Shown piece by piece: positions 27,448 to 36,131 of a stretch of 47,809 bases of DNA. The stretch lies in assembly GCA_026707285.1 (NCBI GenBank), contig JAPOXD010000037.1:1-47809 (forward strand), given 5' to 3'. Each line of letters begins with the position of its first letter. Position 1 is the first letter of the stretch. Below the pieces are notes generated by a model. It made no database searches and was not told where the DNA came from. It saw nothing but the letters and a program-made list of their open reading frames with translations. Made by a program: the position numbers and the translations under genes. The stretch is from Chloroflexota bacterium (GTDB lineage Bacteria; Chloroflexota; UBA11872).

Positions 27448-28524
27448 CTAGGGCAGTATTCCAGCTTCCCTCAACATGGCTTGCGTCCCCTGGAGATCGG
27501 CCAGGTCGCTCAGCGCGATCGCCGGCTTGTTGATGTCGGCCAGGGGCGTGAGGATCCGCGACGCTTTCACGCCCTCGACCAGTGGGTATTCATGCGTGGT
27601 GCTGGCGAAGTATTGCTGACCGACGGTGGACAGGAGAAAGTCCACGAACTGCTCGGCGGCCGGTCGGTTGGCAGCGGTTCCGAGGATGCCGGCGCCCGCC
27701 ACCATCACCAGCGATCCCGGCCCGCCACCCGGGAGATGGTAGTTCCGGGCGGCGAACGACTCACCCTCTTCGGCCAGGAAGCGGTGCAGGTAGTAGTGGT
27801 TCACCAAGCCGCCGTCAATCTCGCCCGCGCCGGTGGCGGCGACGATGGGCGTGTTCTTGGGGTAGATCCCAATCTCGTTGGCGTGCATCGCGTCCAGCCA
27901 CTCACGCGTGCGGTCGTCGCCCCAGACCGCCCGCATGCCGGTGACCATGGTCTGGAACGAGGCGTTGGTCGGCGGCCAGCCGAGGCGGCCGCGCCAGCTC
28001 GAGTCGGTGAAGCCCCAGAGATCGTCGGGCAGGTCGGCGGGGCTGAGGCGGTCGGTGTTGTAGACGACCACGCGCGCGCGGCCCGAAATGCCGGCCCACA
28101 GGCCCTGCGGCGAGCGAGCCCAGGCGGGCACGCGGCTCAGCAGCTCCTCGGGCAGCGGCGACAGCATCGATTCGACGGCGCCCAATCCCCCGGGATCCTG
28201 CGCAAAGAACACGTCGGCCGGCGAGGCGTCGCCTTCCTCCAGCAACGTGGCGGCGAGTGCCGGCGTGCCGGCGTATTTCACCTGCACGTCCAAGCCGGAC
28301 ATGGAGCGGAATTGCTGGATGATCGGGTCGACCAAAGACTCGCTGCGCCCGGAGTAGATCACCAGCGGCTGGGCCTCGCTCGGAGGCCGAGTCACGGTCA
28401 CCGTGACCACCCGCTCGACCTCGACTTCCTTGATGACGACCTCGGATTCGCCGCAAGCGGTGAGCACGGGCAGTGCGGCCGCGGCGGCGCCGCCGCGCAG
28501 CAGGGCACGTCGGGTCAGGGACAT
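27448..28524 (-). CDS. fbpA: Ferric-iron ABC transporter substrate-binding lipoprotein
   Basis: The 358-residue exported protein has an N-terminal signal with twin arginines (SLTRRALLRGG) and a lipobox LTAC (Cys24), so it may be Tat-exported and lipid-anchored. A Val/Glu-rich spacer precedes the fold. LVIYSGRSESLVDPIIQQF is the family opening, and the Tyr-Tyr pair in VNHYYLHRF (244-245) matches the iron-binding tyrosines of FbpA/FutA-type proteins. Iron is therefore the likely cargo. An AGGAGAGG ribosome-binding site precedes ATG 28524. The promoter region carries a palindrome that could bind a metal repressor. Confidence 0.9.
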   Translation of the reverse strand: MSLTRRALLRGGAAAAALPVLTACGESEVVIKEVEVERVVTVTVTRPPSEAQPLVIYSGRSESLVDPIIQQFRSMSGLDVQVKYAGTPALAATLLEEGDASPADVFFAQDPGGLGAVESMLSPLPEELLSRVPAWARSPQGLWAGISGRARVVVYNTDRLSPADLPDDLWGFTDSSWRGRLGWPPTNASFQTMVTGMRAVWGDDRTREWLDAMHANEIGIYPKNTPIVAATGAGEIDGGLVNHYYLHRFLAEEGESFAARNYHLPGGGPGSLVMVAGAGILGTAANRPAAEQFVDFLLSTVGQQYFASTTHEYPLVEGVKASRILTPLADINKPAIALSDLADLQGTQAMLREAGILP

Positions 28525-28577
28525 GGGAACCTCTCCTGAGGCTGCGGGCTGTAGGCAGCAGTTGGCCCGAATTCGGG

Positions 28578-28606
28578 ATGTTAGTCGGGCCTAACACCAA
28601 ACGCAA
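28578..28606 (-). promoter_or_regulatory. Promoter and palindromic operator of the iron-transport operon
   Basis: On the minus strand TTGCGT (28606-28601), 17 bases, then TAACAT (28583-28578) form a promoter. The palindrome GTTAG-N6-CTAAC (28580-28595) covers the -10 box and spacer. The half-site resembles those of DtxR/IdeR-type iron repressors (TTAGG...CTAA). A second palindrome, CCCGAATTCGGG (28566-28577), lies at the expected transcription start. Iron repression is inferred from location and target. Confidence 0.5.
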
Positions 28607-28699
28607 GTATTGACTAATAGCCATTGGCGTGCATTCGGGCAGGCGTGAGGTCCGACCTTGGGCCGCAGGTGAACACCTGCCGAGCCGCAGGCACGAGAT

Positions 28700-28786
28700 T
28701 GGCGGAGAGGGTGGGATTCGAACCCACGAGGGGAGTCCCCTACACGCTTTCCAGGCGTGCGCCCTAAGCCTCTAGGCGACCTCTCC
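28700..28786 (-). tRNA. tRNA-Ser(GGA)
   Basis: The acceptor arms GGAGAGG and CCTCTCC pair fully, the anticodon stem CACGC/GCGTG holds loop CTGGAAA with anticodon GGA, a long variable arm is present (class II tRNA) and the T-arm contains GGTTCGAATCC. Discriminator G is followed by an encoded CCA (28702-28700). It reads UCC and UCU serine codons. Confidence 0.97.
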
Positions 28787-28818
28787 TTGCCGGCATGCTA
28801 CCAACGAGGGGTGGGGGC

Positions 28819-29757
28819 CTAAGCGTCCAGTCCGGCGAACAAGGGGTGCGTCAGGTAGCGATCCCCGCCGTCGCAAAGCACCGTGACGATGAGCTTGCCC
28901 TCGTTTTCGGGCCGCGCGGCGACCTGCAGGGCGACCCACACGTTGGCCCCGGCAGATGCGCCAACCAGCAGGCCTTCATCCGACGCCAGCCGTCGGGCCG
29001 TCTCCTCCGCCACCGCGTCATCGACGAGCAAGATTTCGTCCACGAGATCGCGCTCGAATACCTGAGGCACAAAGTTCGCGCCGATGCCTTCAATGCGGTG
29101 GGGGCCGGCGCGTCCGCTGGTGATGACTGGATTGCCCACGGGCTCGGCACCCACGAATTGCAGTGACGGCTTGCGTTGTTTGAGCGCGCGCGCCGTGCCG
29201 GTGATCGTCCCTCCGGTGCCGACGGCGGCGACAAAGATGTCGACTTCGCCGTCGGTATCGCGCCAGATCTCCTCGGCCGTGGTCCGCGCGTGGGCGTCCG
29301 GATTGCTGGCGTTGCGGAATTGCTGCGGCATCCAGGCGTCGGGGGTGCTGTCGACGATCTGCTGCGCGCGGTCGATGGCGCCGACCATGCCCTGCGCCCC
29401 CGGGGTCAGGATCACCTCGGCGCCGAAGGCGCGCAGCAGATTGCGACGCTCGATGGTCATGGTTTCCGGCAGGGTAATGATGACGCGATAGCCGCGGGCG
29501 GCGCCCACCATCGCCAGGGCGATGCCCGTGTTGCCGCTGGTCGGCTCGACGATCACCGTGCGCTCGGGGGCAATGCGACCCTCACGCTCCGCATCGTCGA
29601 TCATCGCCAATCCGATGCGGTCCTTGACGCTGCCGCCCGGATTCAGGAATTCGCATTTCGCGGCGACCTGGGCCGCGAGCCCCTCGGTCACGCGGCTCAG
29701 CCGCACCAGCGGCGTGTTGCCGACCAGGTCCGCCACGCTATCGGCAATGCCCGGCAT
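28819..29757 (-). CDS. cysK: Cysteine synthase, O-acetylserine sulfhydrylase
   Basis: It forms cysteine from O-acetylserine and sulfide with PLP. The 312 residues begin [20 protein letters not shown], carry the PLP lysine in [12 protein letters not shown] (Lys45), the substrate loop [12 protein letters not shown] and the phosphate loop [12 protein letters not shown]. The C-terminal [10 protein letters not shown] and ICDGG-like [10 protein letters not shown] also match. ATG 29757 is set by the conserved N-terminus; a longer frame upstream is unsupported. It diverges from apgM across a gap of about 136 bases. Confidence 0.96.
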   Translation of the reverse strand: MPGIADSVADLVGNTPLVRLSRVTEGLAAQVAAKCEFLNPGGSVKDRIGLAMIDDAEREGRIAPERTVIVEPTSGNTGIALAMVGAARGYRVIITLPETMTIERRNLLRAFGAEVILTPGAQGMVGAIDRAQQIVDSTPDAWMPQQFRNASNPDAHARTTAEEIWRDTDGEVDIFVAAVGTGGTITGTARALKQRKPSLQFVGAEPVGNPVITSGRAGPHRIEGIGANFVPQVFERDLVDEILLVDDAVAEETARRLASDEGLLVGASAGANVWVALQVAARPENEGKLIVTVLCDGGDRYLTHPLFAGLDA

Positions 29758-29797
29758 CCGCCCGGGAGCATTTGAAGTCACCGGCGCCCCTCGCAAG

Positions 29798-29806
29798 TTA
29801 TCCACA
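29798..29806 (+). other. Isolated perfect DnaA box
   Basis: TTATCCACA matches the DnaA-box consensus exactly and lies in the cysK-apgM divergent gap. It is single, without a cluster or an A+T-rich unwinding region, so it is not an origin. It may be a DnaA regulatory site or chance. Confidence 0.3.
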
Positions 29807-29893
29807 GCTTCCAGCAAGCCGCCCGCGCCCGATGATAAGCTCTGCGACGGGAGGCCCACCGGCGGAGCAGTCACGGGCAACTTACTGTCATCG

Positions 29894-31072
29894 TTGGCGC
29901 AGCCAGCGACGACCAAGTTAGTGCTGATCGTCCTCGACGGCCTTGGTGGATTGCCCCTTGTTCCTGGAGGACCGACCGAGCTCGAGGCCGCGAACACCCC
30001 GAACCTCGATCAACTGGCGAGCGAGAGCGTCACCGGTGTGCACCACCCCATGGATCGTGGGATCACTCCGGGCAGCGGCCCCGCACACCTGGCGCTGTTT
30101 GGCTATGACCCGGTCGCCGACAGCATCGGGCGCGGCGCGTTGTCGGCTATTGGGCTTGGGATCGAGTTCGGCGACCACGACCTAGCGGTGCGGTTGAACT
30201 TCTGCACCCTCGATGGCAACGGCAACGTGACCGACCGCCGGGCGGGACGCATTTCCACCGAGCTGAACCAGCAGCTCATCGCCAAGCTCAACGGCATTCA
30301 CGCGCCGGACGTCGGCCTCGAGCTTGCCGCCGAGCGGCGGCACCGTGCCGTGCTCGTGCTTCGCGGGGAGGGGCTCGACCCGCGCGTGCGCGAAACCGAC
30401 CCGCAGGCGATCGGCGTGCCGCCGCTTTCCCCGGACGCGCTGCATCCCGCGGCGGAGTACACCAGTCAAATCCTCACCGAGTTCACCGATCGGGTCCGGC
30501 AGAGCATCGGCGAGATGCAGCCGGCGAATTTCGTGCTCATGCGGGGCTATGGCAAACATCGATCCCTGCCGTCGCTGGAGTCGCGCCACCAGCTGCGGGC
30601 GGCGTGCCTGGCGGTCTATCCCATGTATCGCGGCGTTGCGCGCGCGGTGGGGATGAAGGTGCTCCCGGTCACCGAGGAGCCCGACAACCTGATCGCGGAG
30701 CTCGAGCAGGCCTGGGATGCGTTCGACTTCTTCTTCGTGCACATCAAGGACACGGACACGCTCGGAGAAGACGGCGATTTCGACGGCAAGGTGCGCGCCA
30801 TCGAGGCGGTCGACCGCTGGCTGCCGCGAGTTCGCGATCTCAAGCCTGATGTGCTGGTCGTCACAGGTGACCATTCGACGCCGGCCAAACTCCGGGCCCA
30901 CTCCTGGCACCCGGTGCCGGTCATCCTCTTGGGGGCGCTCAACAGACCCGACAGCGTCACGAAGTTCAGCGAGCCCGCGTGCTTTCACGGCGGCCTCGGG
31001 CACATTCCGGCCCGATCGATTCTGCCGCTCATGCTGGCGCACGGCGGGCGGCTCGCGAAGTATGGCGCCTAG
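29894..31072 (+). CDS. apgM: 2,3-bisphosphoglycerate-independent phosphoglycerate mutase, archaeal type
   Basis: It interconverts 3- and 2-phosphoglycerate in glycolysis and gluconeogenesis. The protein of about 392 residues is of the ApgM (alkaline phosphatase superfamily) class: metal-binding [10 protein letters not shown], phosphorylated serine in [17 protein letters not shown] (about Ser61), [26 protein letters not shown] and the final metal site [10 protein letters not shown]. The start is uncertain: TTG 29894 gives the usual N-terminus, but no close ribosome-binding site is visible, and GTG 29921 would be too short. TGATAA at about 29834 is a possible -10 box. Its stop overlaps the selA start. 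Confidence 0.93.
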   Translation: MAQPATTKLVLIVLDGLGGLPLVPGGPTELEAANTPNLDQLASESVTGVHHPMDRGITPGSGPAHLALFGYDPVADSIGRGALSAIGLGIEFGDHDLAVRLNFCTLDGNGNVTDRRAGRISTELNQQLIAKLNGIHAPDVGLELAAERRHRAVLVLRGEGLDPRVRETDPQAIGVPPLSPDALHPAAEYTSQILTEFTDRVRQSIGEMQPANFVLMRGYGKHRSLPSLESRHQLRAACLAVYPMYRGVARAVGMKVLPVTEEPDNLIAELEQAWDAFDFFFVHIKDTDTLGEDGDFDGKVRAIEAVDRWLPRVRDLKPDVLVVTGDHSTPAKLRAHSWHPVPVILLGALNRPDSVTKFSEPACFHGGLGHIPARSILPLMLAHGGRLAKYGA

Positions 31073-32417
31073 CGCCGACGGCCCGTCCCTGCGGGACCTG
31101 CCGTCGGTGGACCGGATTGCGCACACGGCAGCCGCGCACGGCGAGATGTCGCCGGCCCTGCTGGTTTCGGCCGCACGCGCGGAGATCGCCACCGCCCGCG
31201 ATGCCATAGGGCGGGGCGGCGCCGCCCCGAGCTTGGAAGCTCTCGCCGAGGCCGCCGCGCTGCGGGCGGCGTTGCTGGTGCGCGATGCCCCGCGACGCGT
31301 CATCAATGCCACCGGCGTGATCGTTCACACCAATCTGGGACGCGCGCCGCTGAGCGACCGGGCGCTCGCCGCAGTTCAAGCGGCGGCGGCGGGATACGCC
31401 GCGCTAGAAATGGACCTCGACACGGGTCGGCGCGGCGGGCGCGGCGCGGCGGTGGCCGCGAGCCTGCGCGAGATCACCGGCGCGCCGGCGGCTCTGGTGC
31501 TCAACAACAACGCCGGAGCAACCTTCCTGGCGCTCCAGGCGCTGGCCGCAGGCGGCGAGGTGCTGGTGAGCCGCGGCGAGGCGATCGAGATCGGCGGCGG
31601 ATTCCGCGTGCCGGACATCCTCGCCGCCAGCGGCGCGGTGCTGCGGGATGTCGGCACGACCAATCGCACCAGGATCGAGGACTATGCGGAGGCACTGAGC
31701 GATCGCACCACGGCGATCCTCCACGTGCACCGCAGCAACTTTGCGCAGATCGGCTTCACCGAGTCGCCGGATCTTGCGGCGCTGGCGCACCTTGCCCACG
31801 AGCACGCCGTGCCGCTCATCGGCGATCTCGGCTCGGGGACCTTGCTGGACCCGACGCCGCACGGACTGGTCAACGAGCCGCGCGTGCAGGATGCGCTGGC
31901 CGCGGGCTGCGACGTTGTGACCTTTTCGGGCGACAAGCTGCTGGGAGGCCCGCAAGCCGGCATCGCGGCCGGCCATGCCGCCCACGTGGAGCGGATCGCC
32001 CGTCGCCCGCTGGCGCGCGCGTTGCGTTGCGACGCGCTGACGCTGGCGGCGCTCCAGGCCACGCTCGCCCACTACCTGCTGGGCGAAGCCGAGACCGCCA
32101 TTCCGGTCTGGCAGATGATCGCCGCGCAGCCCAAAGACCTCCGCGCCCGCGCCCGCCGGCTGGCGCGCGGCGTTGCCGGCGCCGGCGTCGAGGACTCGGA
32201 GTCGGCGGTCGGCGGCGGCTCGCTTCCAGGCCAGGTGCTTCCCAGCTTCGCCGTGCGGCTCGGCGGCGGCGGACAGGCGCTGGCCGCGCGGCTGCGCCGC
32301 GCGGACCCGCCGGTGATTGCCCGCGTTCGCGACGATGACGTGTGGCTCGACGTGCGCACGGTGCTGCCGCGCGACGAACGGCCGCTGCGGCGCACCCTGC
32401 TCGACCTCCCGCGCTAG
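31062..32417 (+). CDS. selA: L-seryl-tRNA(Sec) selenium transferase
   Basis: SelA converts seryl-tRNA(Sec) to selenocysteyl-tRNA(Sec) using selenophosphate and PLP. The 451 residues include the N-terminal tRNA-binding domain (about 1-75), INATGVIVHTNLGRAPL, the signature LVLNNNAGATFLAL, GDLGSGTLLD and the PLP lysine in TFSGDKLLGGPQAG (Lys292). This full-length architecture separates it from the SelA-like gene at 7692. ATG 31062 overlaps apgM by 11 bases. selB, selD and tRNA-Sec are not in this window. It converges on the isomerase gene with a four-base overlap. Confidence 0.95.
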   Translation: MAPSADGPSLRDLPSVDRIAHTAAAHGEMSPALLVSAARAEIATARDAIGRGGAAPSLEALAEAAALRAALLVRDAPRRVINATGVIVHTNLGRAPLSDRALAAVQAAAAGYAALEMDLDTGRRGGRGAAVAASLREITGAPAALVLNNNAGATFLALQALAAGGEVLVSRGEAIEIGGGFRVPDILAASGAVLRDVGTTNRTRIEDYAEALSDRTTAILHVHRSNFAQIGFTESPDLAALAHLAHEHAVPLIGDLGSGTLLDPTPHGLVNEPRVQDALAAGCDVVTFSGDKLLGGPQAGIAAGHAAHVERIARRPLARALRCDALTLAALQATLAHYLLGEAETAIPVWQMIAAQPKDLRARARRLARGVAGAGVEDSESAVGGGSLPGQVLPSFAVRLGGGGQALAARLRRADPPVIARVRDDDVWLDVRTVLPRDERPLRRTLLDLPR

Positions 32418-33226
32418 GCGGCGTCCAGGATCGCGTGCAGATAGGCGGCGTGCTGGGCCAGCGCGGCCTTGCGCCCGCCGCCCGCTCGGGCGTCGCGCGG
32501 CTCCCACTCGGTCGATAGGTACCCGTCGTAGCCGGCGCGGGAAAGGACGCCAAGCATCTCGGCAATCGGCACTTCACCCCGGCCGGCAACGACGCTTTCC
32601 CACTCGCGCTCGTCATCGGTACGAACGATGTCCTTGACGTGGACGTGAACCACGAACGGGCCGATGGCGTCCCAGGCCTCCGCGACGCTTTCACCGGCTC
32701 GGTGGGGATGCCCCAGGTCCCACACCACAGCCGCGTTCGGATGCGCCGCGGCGCGCACGATGCCGCCGACTCGAACGGCGGAGTTGAAGACGTCGTGGGT
32801 TTCCAACGCCACCTGGATCCCGTGCGGCGCGGCCTGCGCGGCTGCGGCGCGCAGACCTTCCGCCACCCAAGCGTCCGCCTCGGCGGGCGGCGCGTCGGCG
32901 CTCTGCGCGCCGCCGAACACCCGGACCACCGGCGCCCCCCATTCGCGGGCCAACTCGATGAACCCCGACGCCCGATCGACTTCGGACGCGCGCGGCGCTG
33001 CCGGCTGCGCCAGGCGGCAGTCGCTGCCGACCACGCAGATTTCGAGACCCGCGTCCGCGACCACCTCGGCGATGCGTCGACGTTCCGCGGCTGGGAGATC
33101 TGGCGTGAGCGGCTGCCCCGCGAGCATCCGAATCTCGAGGCCGTCACAGCCGATCTCGCGGGCGACCAGCGCATGCTCGTCGATGGTCCACTGGGGCGCG
33201 GAGTAAGTCGTGACGGCCAGCCGCAT
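32414..33226 (-). CDS. Sugar phosphate isomerase/epimerase-like TIM barrel protein
   Basis: The 270-residue protein belongs to the xylose-isomerase-like/AP endonuclease 2 TIM-barrel family. It begins MRLAVTTYSAPQW and has the metal-site glutamate in VALETHDVF, Asp-x-x-His in VVWDLGHPHRAG, a His in VVHVHVKDIV and the final Glu in YLSTEWEPR. These fit divalent-metal sugar or inositol isomerases, epimerases or dehydratases. The substrate is unknown. It is divergent from the glycosyltransferase pair. Confidence 0.87.
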   Translation of the reverse strand: MRLAVTTYSAPQWTIDEHALVAREIGCDGLEIRMLAGQPLTPDLPAAERRRIAEVVADAGLEICVVGSDCRLAQPAAPRASEVDRASGFIELAREWGAPVVRVFGGAQSADAPPAEADAWVAEGLRAAAAQAAPHGIQVALETHDVFNSAVRVGGIVRAAAHPNAAVVWDLGHPHRAGESVAEAWDAIGPFVVHVHVKDIVRTDDEREWESVVAGRGEVPIAEMLGVLSRAGYDGYLSTEWEPRDARAGGGRKAALAQHAAYLHAILDAA

Positions 33227-33321
33227 GTGAGGGAATCCGGTAATCGGTACCGCGGCAATCCTAGCGAACAGGTCGGGCGCGGGGGTGTGCTAGGTTTCGG
33301 CGCCCTGGAGCGTGGCGGTAG

Positions 33322-34107
33322 ATGGCGGGCGTCGAGATCCAAGCGCCGCGCGTACCGCGCGCCGACGCTCACGTGCCAACGCCTATGTCGACCACCTCCT
33401 CAACAGCCGGGCAATCCATGCCGCAAATCTCGGTAGTTTTTCCGTGTCACAACGAGGCGGAGAATGTCGCCGCGGTCATCGCCGACGCCCAGCAGCACGT
33501 CGGCGCGCTTGGCGACGACTACGAGATCCTCATCGTCGACGACGGCTCGAGCGACGGCACGGCCGAGCGAGCCCGCGCGGCGGCCGCGGGTGACGACCGC
33601 GTGCGCGTGGTGCAGCACCCCACGAACCTGGGCTATGGCCATGCGCTGCGCTCGGGCTTTGCCGCCGCGCGCGCGCCGCTGATCTGCTACGTCGACGGCG
33701 ATGGCCAGTTCTCGTTAGCCGACCTGCCGAGATTGGTTAGCGCGCTCGACACACACGGCTTCGTGCTGGGCTATCGCATCCAGCGGGCCGATCCGGCGCA
33801 CCGGTCGCTGAACGCGCGCCTCTGGGGGCTGGTGGTGCGGCTGGTGATGGGCTTCAAGGTGCGCGACATCGACTGTGGCTTCAAGCTGTTTCGCCGCGAG
33901 GTGGTGCAGGACTTCGAGTTCATCGCCGGTCGCGGCGCGGTGATCTCGGCCGAACTCGTGGCCCGCGCCACGCATGCGGGGCACACGTACACGGAGGTCG
34001 GCGTCCATCACTATCCGCGCACTGCCGGCGACTCGTCGGGCAACAGCCCGCTGGTCGTGCTGAACTCGTTCGCCGATATCGCTCGGCTGCGGTGGCGCCT
34101 GCGGTGA
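33322..34107 (+). CDS. Family 2 glycosyltransferase
   Basis: This GT-A fold glycosyltransferase has up to 261 residues. It has ISVVFPCHNEAENVAAVI, the nucleotide-sugar Asp in ILIVDDGSSDGTAE, NLGYGHALRSGFAAA, the DxD motif in CYVDGDGQFS and FKVRDIDCGFKLFRRE. The pattern resembles polyprenyl-phosphate sugar transferases (DPM1/DPG-like). No C-terminal membrane segment is seen. The start is unsure: ATG 33322 has a weak GGAG upstream, while ATG 33385 or 33418 would begin nearer the fold. TAGGTT at 33291 is a possible -10 box. It overlaps the next glycosyltransferase by 16 bases. Confidence 0.88.
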   Translation: MAGVEIQAPRVPRADAHVPTPMSTTSSTAGQSMPQISVVFPCHNEAENVAAVIADAQQHVGALGDDYEILIVDDGSSDGTAERARAAAAGDDRVRVVQHPTNLGYGHALRSGFAAARAPLICYVDGDGQFSLADLPRLVSALDTHGFVLGYRIQRADPAHRSLNARLWGLVVRLVMGFKVRDIDCGFKLFRREVVQDFEFIAGRGAVISAELVARATHAGHTYTEVGVHHYPRTAGDSSGNSPLVVLNSFADIARLRWRLR

Positions 34108-34766
34108 CCCTCAGCGTGATCGTGCCGGCGTACAACGAGGCGCCCACGATTGCCGAAGCGCTGCGGCGAGTCGCCGCCGTGGATCTCGATCTCGACATCA
34201 TCGTGGTCAACGACTGCTCGACGGATGCGACCACAGCGGAGATCGAGTCGGCCGCCATCCCCGGAATCCGCGTCATCAATCACCCGGAGAACCGGGGCAA
34301 GGGCGCCGCCGTGCGCTCGGGGCTGCGCCAGGCCCGCGGAGAGGTGGTAGTCATTCACGACGGCGACCTCGAGTACAACCCGCAGGATTTCCTGGCCATG
34401 ATTCAGCCGATCCAGCGCGGCGAAGCCAGGGTCGTCTATGGCTACCGCCCGTTGGACTCGCAGTCGCGGCTCTACCGGCTCGGGAATCGCTTCCTCACGC
34501 TGCTCACGAACCTGCTCTACGGCGCCTCCGTGCGCGACATGGAAACCTGCCACAAGATGTGGCGCCGCGAGGTGCTGGAGGGCGTCGTGCTGACCGCAGA
34601 TTCATTCGACCTCGAGGTCGAGCTCACGGCGCGGTTTCTCCGGCGTGGCGAACACATCGCGCAACTGCCAATCTCGTACGAAGCGCGATCCGCCAAGAAG
34701 CTGCGCTGGTGGGTCGACGGCCCCGCCGCGGTCAGGGCGCTGGTGCGCTACCGCTTTCTTGGGTAG
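34092..34766 (+). CDS. Family 2 glycosyltransferase, dolichol-phosphate mannosyltransferase-like
   Basis: The 224-residue protein has LSVIVPAYNEAPTIAEAL, IIVVNDCSTDATTAE, NRGKGAAVRSGL, the DxD motif in VVIHDGDLEYNP and the family-typical DMETCHKMWRREV and PISYEARSAKKLRWWVDG. It probably transfers a sugar to a polyprenyl phosphate or a related lipid acceptor. GTG 34092 lies inside the preceding glycosyltransferase, so both are co-translated and may work on one glycan. Its 3' end overlaps the convergent zinc-ribbon gene by 35 bases. Confidence 0.9.
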   Translation: MAPAVTLSVIVPAYNEAPTIAEALRRVAAVDLDLDIIVVNDCSTDATTAEIESAAIPGIRVINHPENRGKGAAVRSGLRQARGEVVVIHDGDLEYNPQDFLAMIQPIQRGEARVVYGYRPLDSQSRLYRLGNRFLTLLTNLLYGASVRDMETCHKMWRREVLEGVVLTADSFDLEVELTARFLRRGEHIAQLPISYEARSAKKLRWWVDGPAAVRALVRYRFLG

Positions 34767-34989
34767 GGGACTGGTCGGCCGGGGCGTCGGGCATGTGCTC
34801 GTCCGGCAGGTTGATCACCACGGGCGCTTCGGTCGCGGCGGGCGCCACCGGCGACAGATCCGGGGGTCGAGAGTCCCATTCGCGCGAATCGGCCGGCGCG
34901 TGCTCGTGGATGAACTGGCCGCAGTTTTCGCAAAAGACGCGCGCATCTTCGACAAGGTCGAAGCACCGCGGGCAATAGACGTCGGGCAT
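34732..34989 (-). CDS. Small zinc-ribbon protein
   Basis: The 85-residue protein starts MPDVYCPRCFDL and has CxxC pairs at Cys6/Cys9 and Cys20/Cys23, a one-metal zinc ribbon, followed by an acidic, Pro-rich disordered tail. No membrane segment is present. Its ATG overlaps the mnmA stop by one base (TGATG), so it is coupled to mnmA. Function is unknown; a role with the thiolation enzyme is only a guess. Confidence 0.7.
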   Translation of the reverse strand: MPDVYCPRCFDLVEDARVFCENCGQFIHEHAPADSREWDSRPPDLSPVAPAATEAPVVINLPDEHMPDAPADQSPTQESGSAPAP

Positions 34990-36062
34990 CAGCGCACCTC
35001 CGACCGGTCGATCACCCCGCCGCCCAGCACCTCGTCTCCGCGATAGAACACCGCGGCCTGGCCGGGAGCCGGCGCCCAGGCCGGTTCGTCGAACACGACC
35101 GACAGCGTCGAGCCGGATTGCGGCTTGAGTCGGGCGGGCACGACGCGGGCGTGGGAGCGAGTCTGCACCTCGGCGCGCGGCGGCGGGGTCGCCGCGGGTC
35201 CGTCGATCCAACGCACATCGCGCACGGAAATCGAATCCACCATCGCCGCCTCGCGCGGACCGACTACCAGCGTATTCCGCTCGGCGTCGATCGCCGTCAC
35301 ATAGCGGCGTCCGCCACCGCCGCCAAGGGCGAGTCCCCGGCGCTGCCCGATGGTCGCGGTTTCGATGCCTTCGTGACGCCCGACCGCTCGCCCATCGAAC
35401 TCAACGATCGGGCCTTCGCCGCTGGTTCCCCGGCGCCGCACGACGGCCACGTAGTCGCCGTCGGGAACGAAGCAAATCTCCTGGCTGTCCGGCTTGGCGG
35501 CCACGGGCAGTTCAAACTCGGCGGCCATCCGGCGGACGTCCGGCTTACGCAGATCGCCCAGCGGCAGCCGGACACGGCGCAACTGGTCCTGCTGCAACAT
35601 ATGCAGCACGTACGACTGGTCTTTGGCCGAATCTCGGGCGCGGAGCAGCCGCCACGACGCTCCGTTCGCGACACGCGCGTAGTGGCCGGTGGCGACGAAT
35701 TCAGCGCCCACTTCATCGGCCTTGCGAATCAGCTCCGGGAAGCGCACGCGGTCGTTGCATGTCACGCAGGGATTCGGCGTCTCGCCGCGGAGGTAGGCGC
35801 GGGACCACGGATCGATCACGGCCGCCTCGAACTCGGCGCGAAAGTTCAGCACGTAGTGCGGCGCGTCGAGGATCTGGCAGACGTGCCGTGCATCGTCGAT
35901 GGTCCGCGGCGTGCAACATCCGCTGCGGGCGTTGCGAAGCGTCTGGCTCGCCGGCCATTGGTTGAACGTGACGCCGATCACCTCGTGGCCCGCGCGAGCA
36001 AGCAACGCGGCGGCGACGGAACTGTCCACGCCCCCGCTCATCGCCACAAGCACCCGCGCCAT
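34989..36062 (-). CDS. mnmA: tRNA-specific 2-thiouridylase
   Basis: MnmA activates U34 of tRNA-Lys, -Glu and -Gln with ATP and inserts sulfur. The 357 residues contain the PP-loop AMSGGVDSSVAAALL (7-21), the first catalytic Cys in NPCVTCNDRVRF (Cys102), the second in DSQEICFVPDGDY (Cys197), and the C-terminal beta-barrel ending VFYRGDEVLGGGVI. ATG 36062 is preferred since GAGG lies nine bases upstream; GTG 36077 is the alternative. The zinc-ribbon gene is coupled to its end. Confidence 0.96.
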   Translation of the reverse strand: MARVLVAMSGGVDSSVAAALLARAGHEVIGVTFNQWPASQTLRNARSGCCTPRTIDDARHVCQILDAPHYVLNFRAEFEAAVIDPWSRAYLRGETPNPCVTCNDRVRFPELIRKADEVGAEFVATGHYARVANGASWRLLRARDSAKDQSYVLHMLQQDQLRRVRLPLGDLRKPDVRRMAAEFELPVAAKPDSQEICFVPDGDYVAVVRRRGTSGEGPIVEFDGRAVGRHEGIETATIGQRRGLALGGGGGRRYVTAIDAERNTLVVGPREAAMVDSISVRDVRWIDGPAATPPPRAEVQTRSHARVVPARLKPQSGSTLSVVFDEPAWAPAPGQAAVFYRGDEVLGGGVIDRSEVR

Positions 36063-36131
36063 TGCATCCGACCTCACGCGCCACGTTCTTTCGAGGCTAG
36101 CAGCGCCGCGCGGAGCGCGCGAAGCGTGGGC

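Noticed and set aside
25745-27451. Long plus-strand frame opposite the permease gene
   Set aside because: The translated product is rich in Arg, Gln and His with no domain, and the minus-strand frame is an unmistakable permease.
29798-29806. Replication origin
   Set aside because: There is only one DnaA box, no A+T-rich unwinding region, and no dnaA or dnaN gene nearby.
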